DNA of 34,763 nucleotides, from assembly GCA_905234925.1 (NCBI GenBank), contig CAJOJJ010000004.1, positions 9,717 through 44,479 of the forward strand. The letters run 5' to 3'. Position 1 is the first letter of the stretch; every line of letters starts with the position of its first letter. Shown in pieces: positions 8,315 to 15,731 of this stretch. Below the pieces are notes generated by a model. That model was not told the origin of the DNA. It saw nothing but the letters and a program-made list of their open reading frames with translations, and did not search any database. The translations under genes and the position numbers were made by a program. Source of the DNA: an uncultured Endomicrobiia bacterium (GTDB taxonomy: Bacteria; Elusimicrobiota; Endomicrobiia; Endomicrobiales; Endomicrobiaceae).

Positions 8315-9200
8315 TTAAAATTTCCAACACTAACTCTTCAAAACTCATTCCGATATATTTTGCCGCATCCGGAAACAATGAAGTTTTCGTCATACCCGGC
8401 AATGTATTTAATTCCAAAACATATATTTTGTTATTTTTATCAACTATCATATCCGCTCTGCAGGTTCCTTTACAACGGAACTCTTCATATACCTTAAGTG
8501 CAATTTTTTGAATTTGCTTCAACACTTTTTCAGGAAGTCTTGCCGGGATAATATGTTTCGATTGTCCGACGGTATATTTTGATTTAAAATCGTAAAACTT
8601 ACCCTTAGGTACTATTTCTATAACGGGAAGAGGATTACCGTTTAAAACTCCTGCAGTAACTTCTACGCCTTTAATGTATTTTTCCACCAAAACTCTGTCT
8701 TCATATGAAAATGCCAGTTTAACGGCTTTTTCAAATTCCTTTTTATTTTTTACTATTGATATTCCTATCGCAGAACCTTGAGACGCAGGTTTTACGACAA
8801 CGGGGAAATCTATTTCTTTAAAAGGTTTATTTTTTTCTATAACCGTCCATTCGGCAGTAGGGATATCCGCATATTCAAATATTTTTTTTGAAACTATTTT
8901 ATCTATACTTGCGGCACTTGAAAATACTCCGCAGCCCGTGTAAGGTATGCCCATCACTTCCAACATTCCCTGAATAGTTCCGTCTTCACCCGGCGTTCCG
9001 TGCAGAGTGATATAAGCAACATCTATTTTTTCTTTCTTTAATTTTTCGGCAACGTTCTTATTAACATCTATCAATACAACTTTGAAACCGAGCTTTTTTA
9101 TTGCATCATAAACTGCCTTGCCCGACATTAAAGATATTTCTCTTTCCGATGATGTTCCGCCGCACAACACACCTATTTTTTTATTTTTTAAATTTATCAT
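8301..9200 (-). CDS. ddl: D-alanine--D-alanine ligase
   Basis: A 299-residue ATP-grasp enzyme that makes D-Ala-D-Ala for the wall pentapeptide. N-terminal GVLCGGTSSEREISLMSG is the Ddl signature 1 (HG after LYITL: AYITLHGTPGEDG). The ATP-grasp lysine region is VEKYIKGVEVTAGVL. The C-terminal signature is VLELNTLPGMTKTSLFP. Length is normal. The ATG overlaps the murB stop by 4 bp (9197-9200), so translation is coupled. Its own stop codon lies in the arm of a perfect hairpin (8294-8314). Confidence 0.96.
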   Translation of the reverse strand: MINLKNKKIGVLCGGTSSEREISLMSGKAVYDAIKKLGFKVVLIDVNKNVAEKLKKEKIDVAYITLHGTPGEDGTIQGMLEVMGIPYTGCGVFSSAASIDKIVSKKIFEYADIPTAEWTVIEKNKPFKEIDFPVVVKPASQGSAIGISIVKNKKEFEKAVKLAFSYEDRVLVEKYIKGVEVTAGVLNGNPLPVIEIVPKGKFYDFKSKYTVGQSKHIIPARLPEKVLKQIQKIALKVYEEFRCKGTCRADMIVDKNNKIYVLELNTLPGMTKTSLFPDAAKYIGMSFEELVLEILKSCR

Positions 9201-10162
9201 TTTACTATCCGTATTTCAGTTTCAAGTTCTATATTATATTTTTCAAAAACTTTCTTTTTTACATACTCTATAAGTGCCAGCATATCTTTTGCTGTCCCTT
9301 TATTTTTATTAATGAAAAAATTTGCATGTTTAGATGATATTTCTATTTCACCGATGTTATAATTTTTCAGATTTAGGCTATCTATTAATCGTCCTGCGGA
9401 ATCGTTTTTAGGATTTTTAAATACGCACCCTGCATTTTTAACACCTGCAGGCTGAGTATTCTTTCGTTTTTCAAGTTCTTGTGAAATATTTATTAGAATA
9501 TCATTTTTATCAGCATTTTTCAACTTAAAAAAAGCTCTTGTTATTACACAATTTTCAAGTCCGCTTTTTCTATACTCAAAATTTATATCTTTTCTGTCTA
9601 AAATTTTCTTATTCCCGTCGAAATCTATAATTTCTATCTTTATCAAATTGTCGGATATAGAACATTCTTTCACACCTGCATTACCGAATATTGCTCCGCC
9701 AATTGTCCCGGGAATACCTGCAAGATGTTCAAAACCGCTTAAGCCCTGCTCTGCAGTCTGTTTTACAACCGCCGGCAAACTTGCCGCTGACGAAACAGAT
9801 ATTTTTTCTGTCGTCATTGCGAGCTCGTCAGAGCGTGGCAATCCGGCGTCTTTGCCGTTGCAAATCTTCCAATCCTCTAATCTTCCAATATTCTTAAAAT
9901 TGTTGTTCTGCGATAATTTTATTACTATCCCCTTAAAACCCTCATCGGGAAAAAGTATATTCGTCCCCCCGCCGAGAATAAAAAACTTAAATTTGTTTTC
10001 TTTTATAAACTTCAGCAAGAAAATTAACTTTTCTTCCGTGTCAACTTCAACAAAAAAAGAGGCATCCCCGCCGATACCAAGCGAAGTATGTTTTGATAAC
10101 GGTTCATTAATTTTATATTTGAAATTTCCGAACGATAGAAAATTTGCTATATCAGGTTTAAT
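9197..10162 (-). CDS. murB: UDP-N-acetylenolpyruvoylglucosamine reductase MurB, predicted AUU start, in-frame repeat insert
   Basis: Flavoenzyme making UDP-MurNAc. The frame has no ATG, GTG or TTG until a TTG at 10018, which would remove SLGIGGDASFFVEV, part of the FAD domain. The ATT at 10160-10162 has GGGAG 7 nt upstream and yields an ordinary N-terminus (KPDIANFLSFG, then EPLSKHTSLGIGG), 321 aa in total. Conserved parts are ILGGGTNIL, LSGFEHLAGIPGTIGGAI, FEYRKSG, and TQPAGVKNAGCVFKNP with SSKHANFFIN. Residues about 93-118 (GRLEDWKIC then LPRSDELAM) have no place in the family and are encoded by spacer repeats. The gene follows an inserted ATPase gene by 29 bp and overlaps ddl. Confidence 0.93.
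   Translation of the reverse strand: MKPDIANFLSFGNFKYKINEPLSKHTSLGIGGDASFFVEVDTEEKLIFLLKFIKENKFKFFILGGGTNILFPDEGFKGIVIKLSQNNNFKNIGRLEDWKICNGKDAGLPRSDELAMTTEKISVSSAASLPAVVKQTAEQGLSGFEHLAGIPGTIGGAIFGNAGVKECSISDNLIKIEIIDFDGNKKILDRKDINFEYRKSGLENCVITRAFFKLKNADKNDILINISQELEKRKNTQPAGVKNAGCVFKNPKNDSAGRLIDSLNLKNYNIGEIEISSKHANFFINKNKGTAKDMLALIEYVKKKVFEKYNIELETEIRIVK
9811..9889. repeat. Two dispersed repeats inserted in frame within murB
   Basis: Bases 9811-9850 are a GTCATTGCGAG...GTGGCAATCC palindrome (ATTGC/GCAAT with inner GCTC/GAGC) of the kind found in several spacers here. Bases 9868-9889 are the TCTTCCAATCCTCTAATCTT block also found at 13041-13062 and 13715-13739. Together they add about 26 codons without breaking the frame. 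Confidence 0.8.
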
Positions 10163-10191
10163 AGTTTTTCTCCCTGTTACCGAATATTTTT

Positions 10192-11331
10192 CTATAAAAT
10201 AAATTCAAAAAAATTATCTTTTGAAACAACCTTAAATTCAGAATCAGGATATGCATCTATCCAAGTAGACGGAACTTTATATTTTTTATTATGCGTATTG
10301 TATTTAAACTCATAAGCATAAAGTTTTTGTTCTTTTTCCTCTACATAATCAATTTCAACATTGGTATATGTTCGCCAAAAATATCCGTTAGCTCTTAAAT
10401 TGTTATAGTCAATATATTTTTTTCTTTCACTTATAAGAAAATTTTCCCATACCTTACCTACATCATCTCTCAGTTTTAAATTATTAAAATTATTTATCAA
10501 TACATTTCTTATACCGTTATCATAAAAATATATTTTATCCATTTTTGTTACTTCTTTTCTTAAATTTTTACTATATCCCGATAACCTGAAAACGATAAAA
10601 GCCTGCTCTAATATTGAAATATATTTTTCCACGGTTGCTTTATTCATTGACAACTGTGTCGCAAGTTCCGACATTGAAACTTCACTGCCAACCTGAAAAG
10701 CTAAAAGTTGTAACAAATCTTCAACTTTATTTATATTTTTTATCGATTCCAAATTTAATATGTCCTTATAGATGTAAGACTGTGTCAACTCTTTTAAATT
10801 TCTGTATTTATATTCCAAATTCTGCTGATTAAAAACATCAGGATATAAACCATATACTAAAATATTATCCAACATTGATTCTAAATCAATTTTTGAAAAA
10901 TAATTTTTTAGTTCGCACAAAGCCAATGGATAAAGTTTGAAAGAAATATTTCTTCCGGTTAATGGTTCTTTTGTTTTGTTTGCCAAATCAAAAGAAGATG
11001 AGCCTGTAACTATTATTTTTAAATTTGGTATTTGATCGTGCATTATTTTTAAATTAAGACCTATGTCGGGAACCCTTTGTGCTTCATCAATAAAAATTAT
11101 ATTTGAGTCTCCAATAAGCTCTTTTAATTTAATAGAATCTTGTGAGGATAAAATGTCTCTGAATCTTTTTTCATCGGCAGATATTTCTAAAATTTTTTTA
11201 TCAGTGTATTTTTGTAAAATATCCCTGGACAAGGTTGTTTTGCCAACTTGCCTCGGTCCATAAATAATTATTATTTTATCTAAATTTAGTGTTTCAATAA
11301 TTGATTGTTTTAATGTTCTTGTTATCTTCAT
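10192..11331 (-). CDS. AAA_14 / DUF4143 family ATPase, inserted between murC and murB
   Basis: A 379-residue protein. Walker A is IIYGPRQVGKTTLSRD (about residues 24-33 core), Walker B is NIIFIDEAQRVPD, and sensor 1 is IIVTGSSSFDL. Then comes an LTGR/FKLYPLALCEL segment and a winged-helix region (STLSMNKATVEKYISIL type). The C-terminal DUF4143 domain has the nuclease-like pattern VEIDYVEE...AYEFKYN. The family is widespread and patchily distributed; its biological role is unknown. It has its own strong promoter with nested inverted repeats and ends 29 bp before murB. It splits a wall-synthesis pair that is normally adjacent, so it looks like an acquired cargo gene. Confidence 0.9.
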   Translation of the reverse strand: MKITRTLKQSIIETLNLDKIIIIYGPRQVGKTTLSRDILQKYTDKKILEISADEKRFRDILSSQDSIKLKELIGDSNIIFIDEAQRVPDIGLNLKIMHDQIPNLKIIVTGSSSFDLANKTKEPLTGRNISFKLYPLALCELKNYFSKIDLESMLDNILVYGLYPDVFNQQNLEYKYRNLKELTQSYIYKDILNLESIKNINKVEDLLQLLAFQVGSEVSMSELATQLSMNKATVEKYISILEQAFIVFRLSGYSKNLRKEVTKMDKIYFYDNGIRNVLINNFNNLKLRDDVGKVWENFLISERKKYIDYNNLRANGYFWRTYTNVEIDYVEEKEQKLYAYEFKYNTHNKKYKVPSTWIDAYPDSEFKVVSKDNFFEFIL

Positions 11332-11337
11332 ACATAT

Positions 11338-11409
11338 ATAATATATTAAATTAGGCTATTTGTCAAGCCCGAATTCGATATAATTCGGACTTACACAGTA
11401 GCCTAATTT
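11338..11409 (-). promoter_or_regulatory. Promoter with nested palindromes for the DUF4143 ATPase
   Basis: TTGACA (11361-11366), 17-nt spacer, TATTAT (11338-11343) on minus. An outer inverted repeat AAATTAGGCTA (11348-11358)/TAGCCTAATTT (11399-11409) encloses an inner one AAGCCCGAATT (11365-11375)/AATTCGGACTT (11382-11392, one mismatch). One outer arm lies in the -10/-35 spacer and an inner arm touches the -35 box, as operators do. Confidence 0.75.
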
Positions 11410-11555
11410 GATTTAATTTGGTATTATTAATACTTAGTTTACTCACAAAATGCGAAAAAATTAGAAAATAATTTAGCATATATTACAGAAAATGAGGAAA
11501 TTCGAAAAATATCACATATGTGTATTAACTTTTCTATCGAAAGCTCGTATACATA

Positions 11556-12929
11556 CTACATTTTTTCTAACGAATATTCAAAAAATTTTAACAGTTCTTC
11601 GCCCTGTTGCCAAACGTTGCCGGCACCGAGAGTCAGTAAAATATCATTTTCTTTTAATATTTTTGAAACTGACTGTATATCCGTAAATTTAAACACATTA
11701 CACTTATTTTCTTTCGCGGCGTTTATTATCAAATCTGAAGTTACACCCTTTATGGGCTTTTCGCTTGCAGGATAAATATCCATAACATATACAACATCTG
11801 CTTTCTTTAAAGCCTTACCGAATTCTTTGTATAAATTTTGTGTTCTTGTATATCTGTGCGGCTGAAATATTGTCACAAGTCTTTTGTTCGGATAATTGTG
11901 TTTCAATGCCGAAAGAGTGGCAACAACTTCCGTCGGATGATGCCCGTAATCGTCAATAACCGTTATGCCGTTTTTAATACCTTTAATTTCCAATCTTCTT
12001 CCTACTCCGCCGAAATTAGCCAAAGCATTTTTTATGCTGACAAAAGGTATATCAAACTGCATTCCCACACCTATTGCCGCAAGAGAATTTAACACATTGT
12101 GTTCGCCTGGAACTTTTAATACTATTTTCCCTAACTTTTTGCCTTTATAAATAACATTATATTCAGTGTTCCCGTTAACAACGGTAATATCTTTTGCAGT
12201 TATATCGGGCGTTCCGGTAAAACCGTAAGTAATACATTTTCTGGTCGTAAACGGTAAAATTTCTTTTACCAGTTTACTGTCGGTACATACCAAAGCGACA
12301 CCGTAAAACGGCAAACTGTTAATATGTTTAATAAATGCCTGTTTTAAATTATCCATATTCCCGTAATAATCCAGATGATCGTTATCAATATTTGTTACTG
12401 CCGTTATTACGGGAGATAATTTCAAGAAAGATCCGTCGGATTCGTCGGCTTCGGCAATCATATATTCACCTTTACCCAAGCGGGCATTTGTTTTAAGATT
12501 TTTCAGTTTTCCGCCGATTACTATCGTGGGGTCAAAGCCTCCCTCGTCGAGAACCATAGACGTAAGCGATGTTGTGGTAGTTTTGCCGTGCGTTCCTGCA
12601 ATGGTAATGGTATATTTCAATCTTGCAAGTTCCGCAAGCATTTCCACACGAGGAATAATAATAATTTTATTTTTTATTGCTTCTTTTACTTCGGGATTAT
12701 CTTTTGAAATTGCCGTAGATGTAACAACAACATCGACATTTTTGATATTTTCGGCTTTATGTCCGATATAAATTTTTGCGCCAAGTTCTTTTAATCTTTG
12801 AGTAACTTCGGTCTTTTTTATGTCGGAACCTGATACCTGATGTCCTAAATTCAATGCTACTTCGGCAATACCGCTCATACCGGCACCGCCGATACCTACG
12901 AAATGAATTCTTTGTTTACCGTTAAACAC
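11556..12929 (-). CDS. murC: UDP-N-acetylmuramate--L-alanine ligase
   Basis: A 457-residue Mur ligase that adds the first amino acid to UDP-MurNAc. N-terminal Rossmann motif HFVGIGGAGMSGIAE, ATP site IAGTHGKTTTTSL (about residues 110-122), AEADESDGSF, NIDNDHLDYY, and the C-terminal DDYGHHPTEV and QPHRYTRT. The start is GTG at 12929 with GGAG 5 nt upstream. The next gene on the strand should be murB but an ATPase gene and a 224-bp promoter region intervene. The upstream spacer holds AATTTATAATTT repeats. Confidence 0.97.
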   Translation of the reverse strand: MFNGKQRIHFVGIGGAGMSGIAEVALNLGHQVSGSDIKKTEVTQRLKELGAKIYIGHKAENIKNVDVVVTSTAISKDNPEVKEAIKNKIIIIPRVEMLAELARLKYTITIAGTHGKTTTTSLTSMVLDEGGFDPTIVIGGKLKNLKTNARLGKGEYMIAEADESDGSFLKLSPVITAVTNIDNDHLDYYGNMDNLKQAFIKHINSLPFYGVALVCTDSKLVKEILPFTTRKCITYGFTGTPDITAKDITVVNGNTEYNVIYKGKKLGKIVLKVPGEHNVLNSLAAIGVGMQFDIPFVSIKNALANFGGVGRRLEIKGIKNGITVIDDYGHHPTEVVATLSALKHNYPNKRLVTIFQPHRYTRTQNLYKEFGKALKKADVVYVMDIYPASEKPIKGVTSDLIINAAKENKCNVFKFTDIQSVSKILKENDILLTLGAGNVWQQGEELLKFFEYSLEKM

Positions 12930-12933
12930 GATT

Positions 12934-13063
12934 ACTCCAATTTATAATTTATAATTTACAATTTATAATTAAAAATACCTTTTTGCTTCCGACCTTCCGA
13001 CCATCTGACCTTCTGAGATTCTGCCGTTTCCATACTTCTACTCTTCTAATCCTCTAATCTTCC
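12934..13063. repeat. Spacer of AATTTATAATTT and polypurine/polypyrimidine repeat units
   Basis: Tandem AATTTATAATTTACAATTTATAATT next to murC, then degenerate units of the type CTTCCGACCTTCCGACC and CTTCTACTCTTCTAATCC up to 13063. On minus these read GGAAGATTAGAGGATTAGAAG. The same block recurs at 13705-13739 and inside murB. No gene is present. Confidence 0.65.
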
Positions 13064-13072
13064 AAAAAGTTG

Positions 13073-13525
13073 CTACTGCAATTTTTTCTTCTCGTCTTCT
13101 TTTTTCTTTTTCAAATATTTCAAATAATCGGAGAAAGGAACAATATGTCTTCCTCTTTCATTCGTATAAGAAACATATGCACCATAAGTCTTGGTCAGTT
13201 CTATTTTTTCAAGATTATCCGAAACTTGGTCATCAAACCAAGCGGATATAATAACGGTATCTTTTATATTTTTCGAATTTACATAAGTTAAAAGTTCCGT
13301 TTTTAAAATTTTGTTCAATTCACTTAAAACAGGAACGGAATCTTTAAAAACTACATACATTATGACAGGGTATTTTTTGTCATACTGTTTTATTTGAATA
13401 TTATATTCTTCTTTTTCGATAACTTTTACGGGAACATTCTGATTACTTTGCTCCGCAAAACAAATGCAGGGTAAAGCAAATAAAATTGCTAAAATTGATA
13501 TAACAAAATACTTTTTTATACACAT
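13073..13525 (-). CDS. Small exported protein of unknown function
   Basis: A 150-residue protein. A signal peptide is clear: KK, then the hydrophobic stretch FVISILAILFALPCICFA, with likely signal peptidase I cleavage after CFA (about residue 24). The mature part has alternating hydrophobic strands (YPVIMYVVF, DTVIISAWF) and a lysine/glutamate-rich tail (YLKKKKEDEKKKLQ). I do not recognise the family. It has a GAGG site upstream of ATG 13525 and lies between murC and aroK in the same orientation. The end of the gene is next to a hairpin and the GGAAGATTAGAGGATT repeat, and the stop codon comes from that hairpin region. Confidence 0.7.
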   Translation of the reverse strand: MCIKKYFVISILAILFALPCICFAEQSNQNVPVKVIEKEEYNIQIKQYDKKYPVIMYVVFKDSVPVLSELNKILKTELLTYVNSKNIKDTVIISAWFDDQVSDNLEKIELTKTYGAYVSYTNERGRHIVPFSDYLKYLKKKKEDEKKKLQ

Positions 13526-13555
13526 TTTTCTATACCTCTAAAATCACGAAATAAT

Positions 13556-13739
13556 TTTTCAGCTGAGAAGCTGAGAAAGCTGAGAACGAAGTTGCCTTGC
13601 AACTTCTTAGCTGAGAGTTTAAAGTATTTTATGACATAGATTCCCGCCAAAATGCGACGCGGGAATGACAAACTAACGACCATTTATAATGTACAATGTC
13701 GTTTCCAATCTTCTACTCTTTTAATCCTCTAATCTTCCA
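13556..13739. repeat. Composite spacer between aroK and the small exported gene
   Basis: Contains AGCTGAGAAGCTGAG units (13560-13585), a perfect hairpin GAAGTTGC-CTT-GCAACTTC (about 13585-13603) and an ACATAGATTCCCGCC...GCGGGAATGAC palindrome (about 13633-13670). A TGTACAATG unit and the polypyrimidine block 13705-13739 follow. The last block encodes the aroK C-terminus GRLED plus stop. Confidence 0.7.
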
Positions 13740-14239
13740 AAAAATTGCTCCGCAATTTTTTCTGCAACTTCCTCGGGAGTTATATTTTCCGTATTTATTG
13801 CAAAGTCACACTGTTCATATGCTTTTTTTCTTTGGGCAAGCAGTTTCACTATTTGCTCAAAAGGGTTTGTCATTTTTTTTATCAAAGGTCTTGTATCATC
13901 CTGTCCGAGCCTTTTAAGAATATGGTCTGCAGATGCATACAAATTAAAAATTACACCGTTTTTTCCAAGATTTTCAATATTTCTCGGATCAACTGCCGCA
14001 CCGCCGCCGCATGAAATAACGCTATCATTCATTCTCGATATCAATGCAATAGTCTGCACTTCAAATTCTCTGAATTTCGGTTCGCCAATATTTTTAAATA
14101 TCTCGCTTATCGTCGCACCAAGCTTTTCTTCTATTATCGCATCGGTATCAACGAACTCTCTATTTAATTTTTTTGCAAGTATTTTACCGACGGTAGTCTT
14201 CCCCGTTCCCATAAAACCCGTAAGAACAATATTTTTCAT
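13721..14239 (-). CDS. aroK: Shikimate kinase
   Basis: A 172-residue P-loop kinase that phosphorylates shikimate for chorismate synthesis. Walker A GFMGTGKTTVGKILAKKL, shikimate-binding DTDAIIEE, GEPKFREFE and VISCGGGAAVD, and the lid region GQDDTRPL are all present. ATG overlaps the aroC stop by one base (TAATG). The extreme C-terminus is unusual: AEKIAEQFF is encoded by a perfect triloop hairpin (13738-13760), and the last GRLED by the GGAAGATTAGAGGATT spacer repeat. The original end therefore seems to have been replaced by repeats without loss of the fold. Confidence 0.95.
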   Translation of the reverse strand: MKNIVLTGFMGTGKTTVGKILAKKLNREFVDTDAIIEEKLGATISEIFKNIGEPKFREFEVQTIALISRMNDSVISCGGGAAVDPRNIENLGKNGVIFNLYASADHILKRLGQDDTRPLIKKMTNPFEQIVKLLAQRKKAYEQCDFAINTENITPEEVAEKIAEQFFGRLED

Positions 14240-15396
14240 TATATTTTTTGTATCCTTGAAATATAATTTTTGTAATTTACTTTCATATCTTTTATGCAGT
14301 CTCCGCCGAACTTTTCTATCATGGCATTTGCCAATTCATAAGCAACGGCAGCCTCGCCCACAATACCTGCTGCGGGAACTGCACAAACATCACTTCTGAC
14401 TGCTTCGGCTTTTTCGGCTTTTTTGGTTTTAATATTAACTGATTTTAACGGTCTTACAAGAGATGGTATCGGCTTCATGGTACAGCTGATTTCAATATTT
14501 TCTCCGTTAGTCATTCCGCCTTCCGTTCCGCCCGCTCTGTTTGTCGTTCTGTAAAAACCTCTTTTGCTCGAATAGAAAATTTCATCATGCGCATCGGAAC
14601 CTGATACTTCGGCAAACTTAGTACCGATACCCACTTCAACAGCCTTTACTGCCTGTATCGACATTAAACTCTGCGCCAGTTTACCGTCGAGTTTTTTATC
14701 CCATTGTGTATGGCTTCCTAAACCTGCCGGAATATTTTCGGCTATTATACGAAACTTCCCGCCGAGAGTATCTCCTTTGGCTGTTGTCTTTTTTATCAAC
14801 TGAATCATTTTTTCTTCGGCATTTTTATCCGGACATCTTACCTGAGATTTTTCTGCAAAAGTTTGAATTTTTGATTTGTTTATATTTGATATTTTTGCCG
14901 AAACAGAACCTATAGTTTCGACATAAGAATAAATATTTATTCCGAACTCTTTTAACAAAGCTTTACATACTGCACCGACGGCAACTCTTGCAGCAGTTTC
15001 TCTTGCCGAAGCTCTTTCCAAAATATCTCTGAAATCGGAAGAACCGTATTTCATTAAACCTGCCAAATCCGCATGACCGGGACGGGGTCTGTTTAAAGAG
15101 TTATCTTTTTTATCCAATTCAGTAGGCGACATTATTGTAGTCCAATTTTCCCAATCTTTATTTTTTATCATTAATGTTATGGGAGAACTCATTGTATATT
15201 TGTGACGAACACCGGACAAAATATTAACTTTATCCGTCTCGATATTCATTCTCTGTCCTCTGCCGTATCCTTGCTGTCTTCTTGCAAGATCAGCATTTAT
15301 ATCTTCAATATTTATTGTTAATCCTGCAGGAATACCCTCAAGTATTGCGACAAGGGCTTGTCCGTGTGATTCCCCTGCCGTTGAAAATCTTAACAT
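14239..15396 (-). CDS. aroC: Chorismate synthase
   Basis: Converts EPSP to chorismate, using reduced FMN. Signatures GESHGQALVAILEGIPAGL, RRQQGYGRGQRM, RPRPGHADLAG, RASARETAARV and GGMTNGENI are all present. I chose ATG at 15396 because AGAGGT precedes it by 4 nt and the protein then starts MLRFSTAGESHG, as in the family; an in-frame start at 15432 would only add 12 residues. Length is 385 aa. It is immediately followed by aroK with a one-base overlap. Confidence 0.97.
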   Translation of the reverse strand: MLRFSTAGESHGQALVAILEGIPAGLTINIEDINADLARRQQGYGRGQRMNIETDKVNILSGVRHKYTMSSPITLMIKNKDWENWTTIMSPTELDKKDNSLNRPRPGHADLAGLMKYGSSDFRDILERASARETAARVAVGAVCKALLKEFGINIYSYVETIGSVSAKISNINKSKIQTFAEKSQVRCPDKNAEEKMIQLIKKTTAKGDTLGGKFRIIAENIPAGLGSHTQWDKKLDGKLAQSLMSIQAVKAVEVGIGTKFAEVSGSDAHDEIFYSSKRGFYRTTNRAGGTEGGMTNGENIEISCTMKPIPSLVRPLKSVNIKTKKAEKAEAVRSDVCAVPAAGIVGEAAVAYELANAMIEKFGGDCIKDMKVNYKNYISRIQKI

Positions 15397-15420
15397 ATTT
15401 ACCTCTTTTAAATATTTATA

Positions 15421-15540
15421 ACGACCGCACATTTTGGACTACGTCATTGCATTTGGCTCCCTTATGTGCCCGCCGCTCCGCTATACTTCAGCACACCGTA
15501 CTCGCCAAATGCTTCGGCTTGTCTCAAACTTTGCGGTCTT
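15421..15540. repeat. Covarying palindrome element, copy B
   Basis: Outer arms GACCGCA (15423-15429)/TGCGGTC (15532-15538). Middle arms GCATTTGGC/GCCAAATGC (about 15449-15457/15503-15511). Apical TGTGC/GCACA around 15465-15495. Loop residues GTAGTCCAAAAT (minus) and CATAAG match copy A although the stems differ. It occupies the aroC upstream spacer; the rest of 15397-15731 is a small RNA candidate. Confidence 0.65.
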
Positions 15541-15577
15541 GGAAAGCAGTGAAACAGCTACGCGATTTATATTTATC

Positions 15578-15606
15578 TTGACTTTTTTATGTTTTTAAGT
15601 TATACT
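15578..15606 (+). promoter_or_regulatory. Sigma-70 promoter on plus, facing the radA 3' end
   Basis: TTGACT (15578-15583), 17-nt spacer, TATACT (15601-15606). A 31-nt block with only two differences recurs at 18495-18526. No coding region follows on plus; a terminator-like hairpin begins 7 nt downstream. Confidence 0.65.
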
Positions 15607-15610
15607 ATCA

Positions 15611-15671
15611 GCAAGCTTCAAAGCCCCGCTGTTTGTAACGGCGGTAACGTTTTGAAGCTTTTATTTTCGTC
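15611..15671 (+). ncRNA. Candidate small RNA: promoter-proximal nested hairpin with U-tract
   Basis: Starts about 6-8 nt after the -10 box. Arms AAGCTTCAAA (15613-15622) and TTTGAAGCTT (15651-15660) are perfect, with an inner CCGC/GCGG stem (15626-15629/15641-15644) and a following TTATTTTC. Predicted RNA of about 55-60 nt. It is convergent with radA, whose stop is 60 bp away, so it could instead simply be a terminator blocking a spurious promoter. Confidence 0.45.
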
Positions 15672-15731
15672 AAGGTCGTAAAATAAATTACCTCTATCAT
15701 CTTTGAATACAGATAATATTTTTTTCATTTT

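Noticed and set aside
9197-10018. murB starting at TTG 10018
   Set aside because: It would delete the first FAD-domain segment including SLGIGG and has no ribosome site.
9648-10202. 184-codon plus-strand ORF opposite murB
   Set aside because: It is the mirror of murB, which has clear family motifs; no ribosome site or recognisable protein.
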